Program-made: the position numbers and the translations under genes
Notes under the pieces: generated by a model
What the model saw: the letters and a program-made list of their open reading frames with translations, nothing else
The model's database searches: none
Told to the model about the DNA's origin: nothing
Shown here: piece by piece, positions 12,907 to 13,134 of the stretch
Layout: the number at the start of each line of letters is the position of its first letter
How positions within the stretch are numbered: the stretch's first letter is position 1
From: JAGOTP01 sp964359565
Lineage (GTDB): Bacteria > Patescibacteriota > Patescibacteriia > 2-12-FULL-60-25
DNA: 13,134 bases
Direction: 5' to 3'
NCBI GenBank assembly: GCA_964359565.1
Contig: CAYHTN010000038.1
Span: 1 to 13,134, forward strand

Positions 12907-13134
12907 ATGAAAAAGACTTCGCATCAGTTGCAGACAAATGGACGAGCTTGGGTTCTCCAAGTGATTTTATCTTTCGCACTTGGTTTATTTTTTCTCTTAC
13001 CGATCTGGATCATGACATTCCAGAATGGGCATAGACCTATTTCTACACCTCAAGCAGCGGTTCTCGTATTCTTTACCTTGTTTCCAATCTGGCTATTACA
13101 GCTTCTCGCATTTCGTTTTGCTCCTCCGGAGAAA
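12907..13134 (+). CDS. Unrecognised membrane protein, 3' end outside the window
   Basis: The first 76 codons of a frame that is still open at the window end. The start MKKTSHQLQTNGRAW is followed by two hydrophobic helices, VLQVILSFALGLFFLLPIWI (about 15-34) and AVLVFFTLFPIWLLQLLAF (about 52-70), joined by a short polar loop (QNGHRPISTPQ). The charged N-terminus suggests it faces the cytoplasm. A promoter lies upstream and the ATG is the first in frame. I do not recognise the family. Since the C-terminal part is unseen, it may be a small two-helix protein or the start of a larger one. Confidence 0.65.
   Translation, partial: MKKTSHQLQTNGRAWVLQVILSFALGLFFLLPIWIMTFQNGHRPISTPQAAVLVFFTLFPIWLLQLLAFRFAPPEK

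Noticed and set aside
1..13134. tRNA, rRNA, CRISPR array, insertion sequence, toxin-antitoxin pair or phage genes
   Set aside because: No cloverleaf, regular direct repeats, transposase or integrase motifs, terminal inverted repeats or phage proteins were seen on either strand.

Overview
The window looks like chromosomal DNA from a bacterium of the Candidate Phyla Radiation (Patescibacteria). This is an inference. It rests on a compact gene layout, a type IV pilus cluster of the kind common in those genomes (short PilB, PilC, a run of pilin-like proteins with an LVIVD-repeat protein, a major pilin, PilD), small genes without Shine-Dalgarno sequences, and a lean glycerol-3-phosphate module. 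No rRNA, tRNA, CRISPR array, insertion sequence or origin was seen, so the phylum is not proven.

Layout. (1) 1-500, minus strand: a small thioredoxin-fold lipoprotein with its own promoter and a palindrome in its leader. (2) 600-840: a gap holding a possible 47-residue ORF, a possible gene scrap and the pilus promoter. (3) 847-6700, plus strand: an operon with spacings of 1-6 bp encoding the PilB assembly ATPase, the PilC platform, four minor pilin-like proteins in the order GspH-, GspI/PilV-, GspJ/PilW- and GspK/PilX-like, then the major pilin behind an internal promoter. The PilV-like subunit carries a beta-propeller of LVIVD-type repeats. (4) 6694-7476, minus strand: PilD prepilin peptidase, convergent with and overlapping the major pilin. 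(5) 7489-7707: an unrecognised coding-like stretch without a normal start. (6) 7788-9910, minus strand: a two-gene operon of GpsA and a shortened glycerol kinase, both making sn-glycerol-3-phosphate. (7) 10067-12803: a group of small stress or accessory families (DUF1801, an ArsR-type repressor with an SRPBCC/AHSA1 protein, VOC/PhnB, DoxX) with clear decay: a truncated membrane protein and two VOC paralogues fused out of frame by a deletion. (8) 12907 to the end: the start of an unrecognised membrane protein.

How the genes work together. PilD processes the prepilins, PilB and PilC assemble them, and the minor pilins probably form the tip. The propeller on the PilV-like protein is the best candidate for a tip adhesin, because no PilY1-type gene is present here. 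GpsA (from dihydroxyacetone phosphate) and the kinase (from glycerol) supply the lipid backbone. The ArsR/SRPBCC pair is a self-contained regulatory unit with a palindromic candidate operator on the regulator's own start.

The most notable points are the propeller pilin, the shortened glycerol kinase, the decaying ArsR-SRPBCC-VOC-DoxX island, and the absence of Shine-Dalgarno sequences combined with -10 boxes placed almost on the start codons, which suggests leaderless transcripts.
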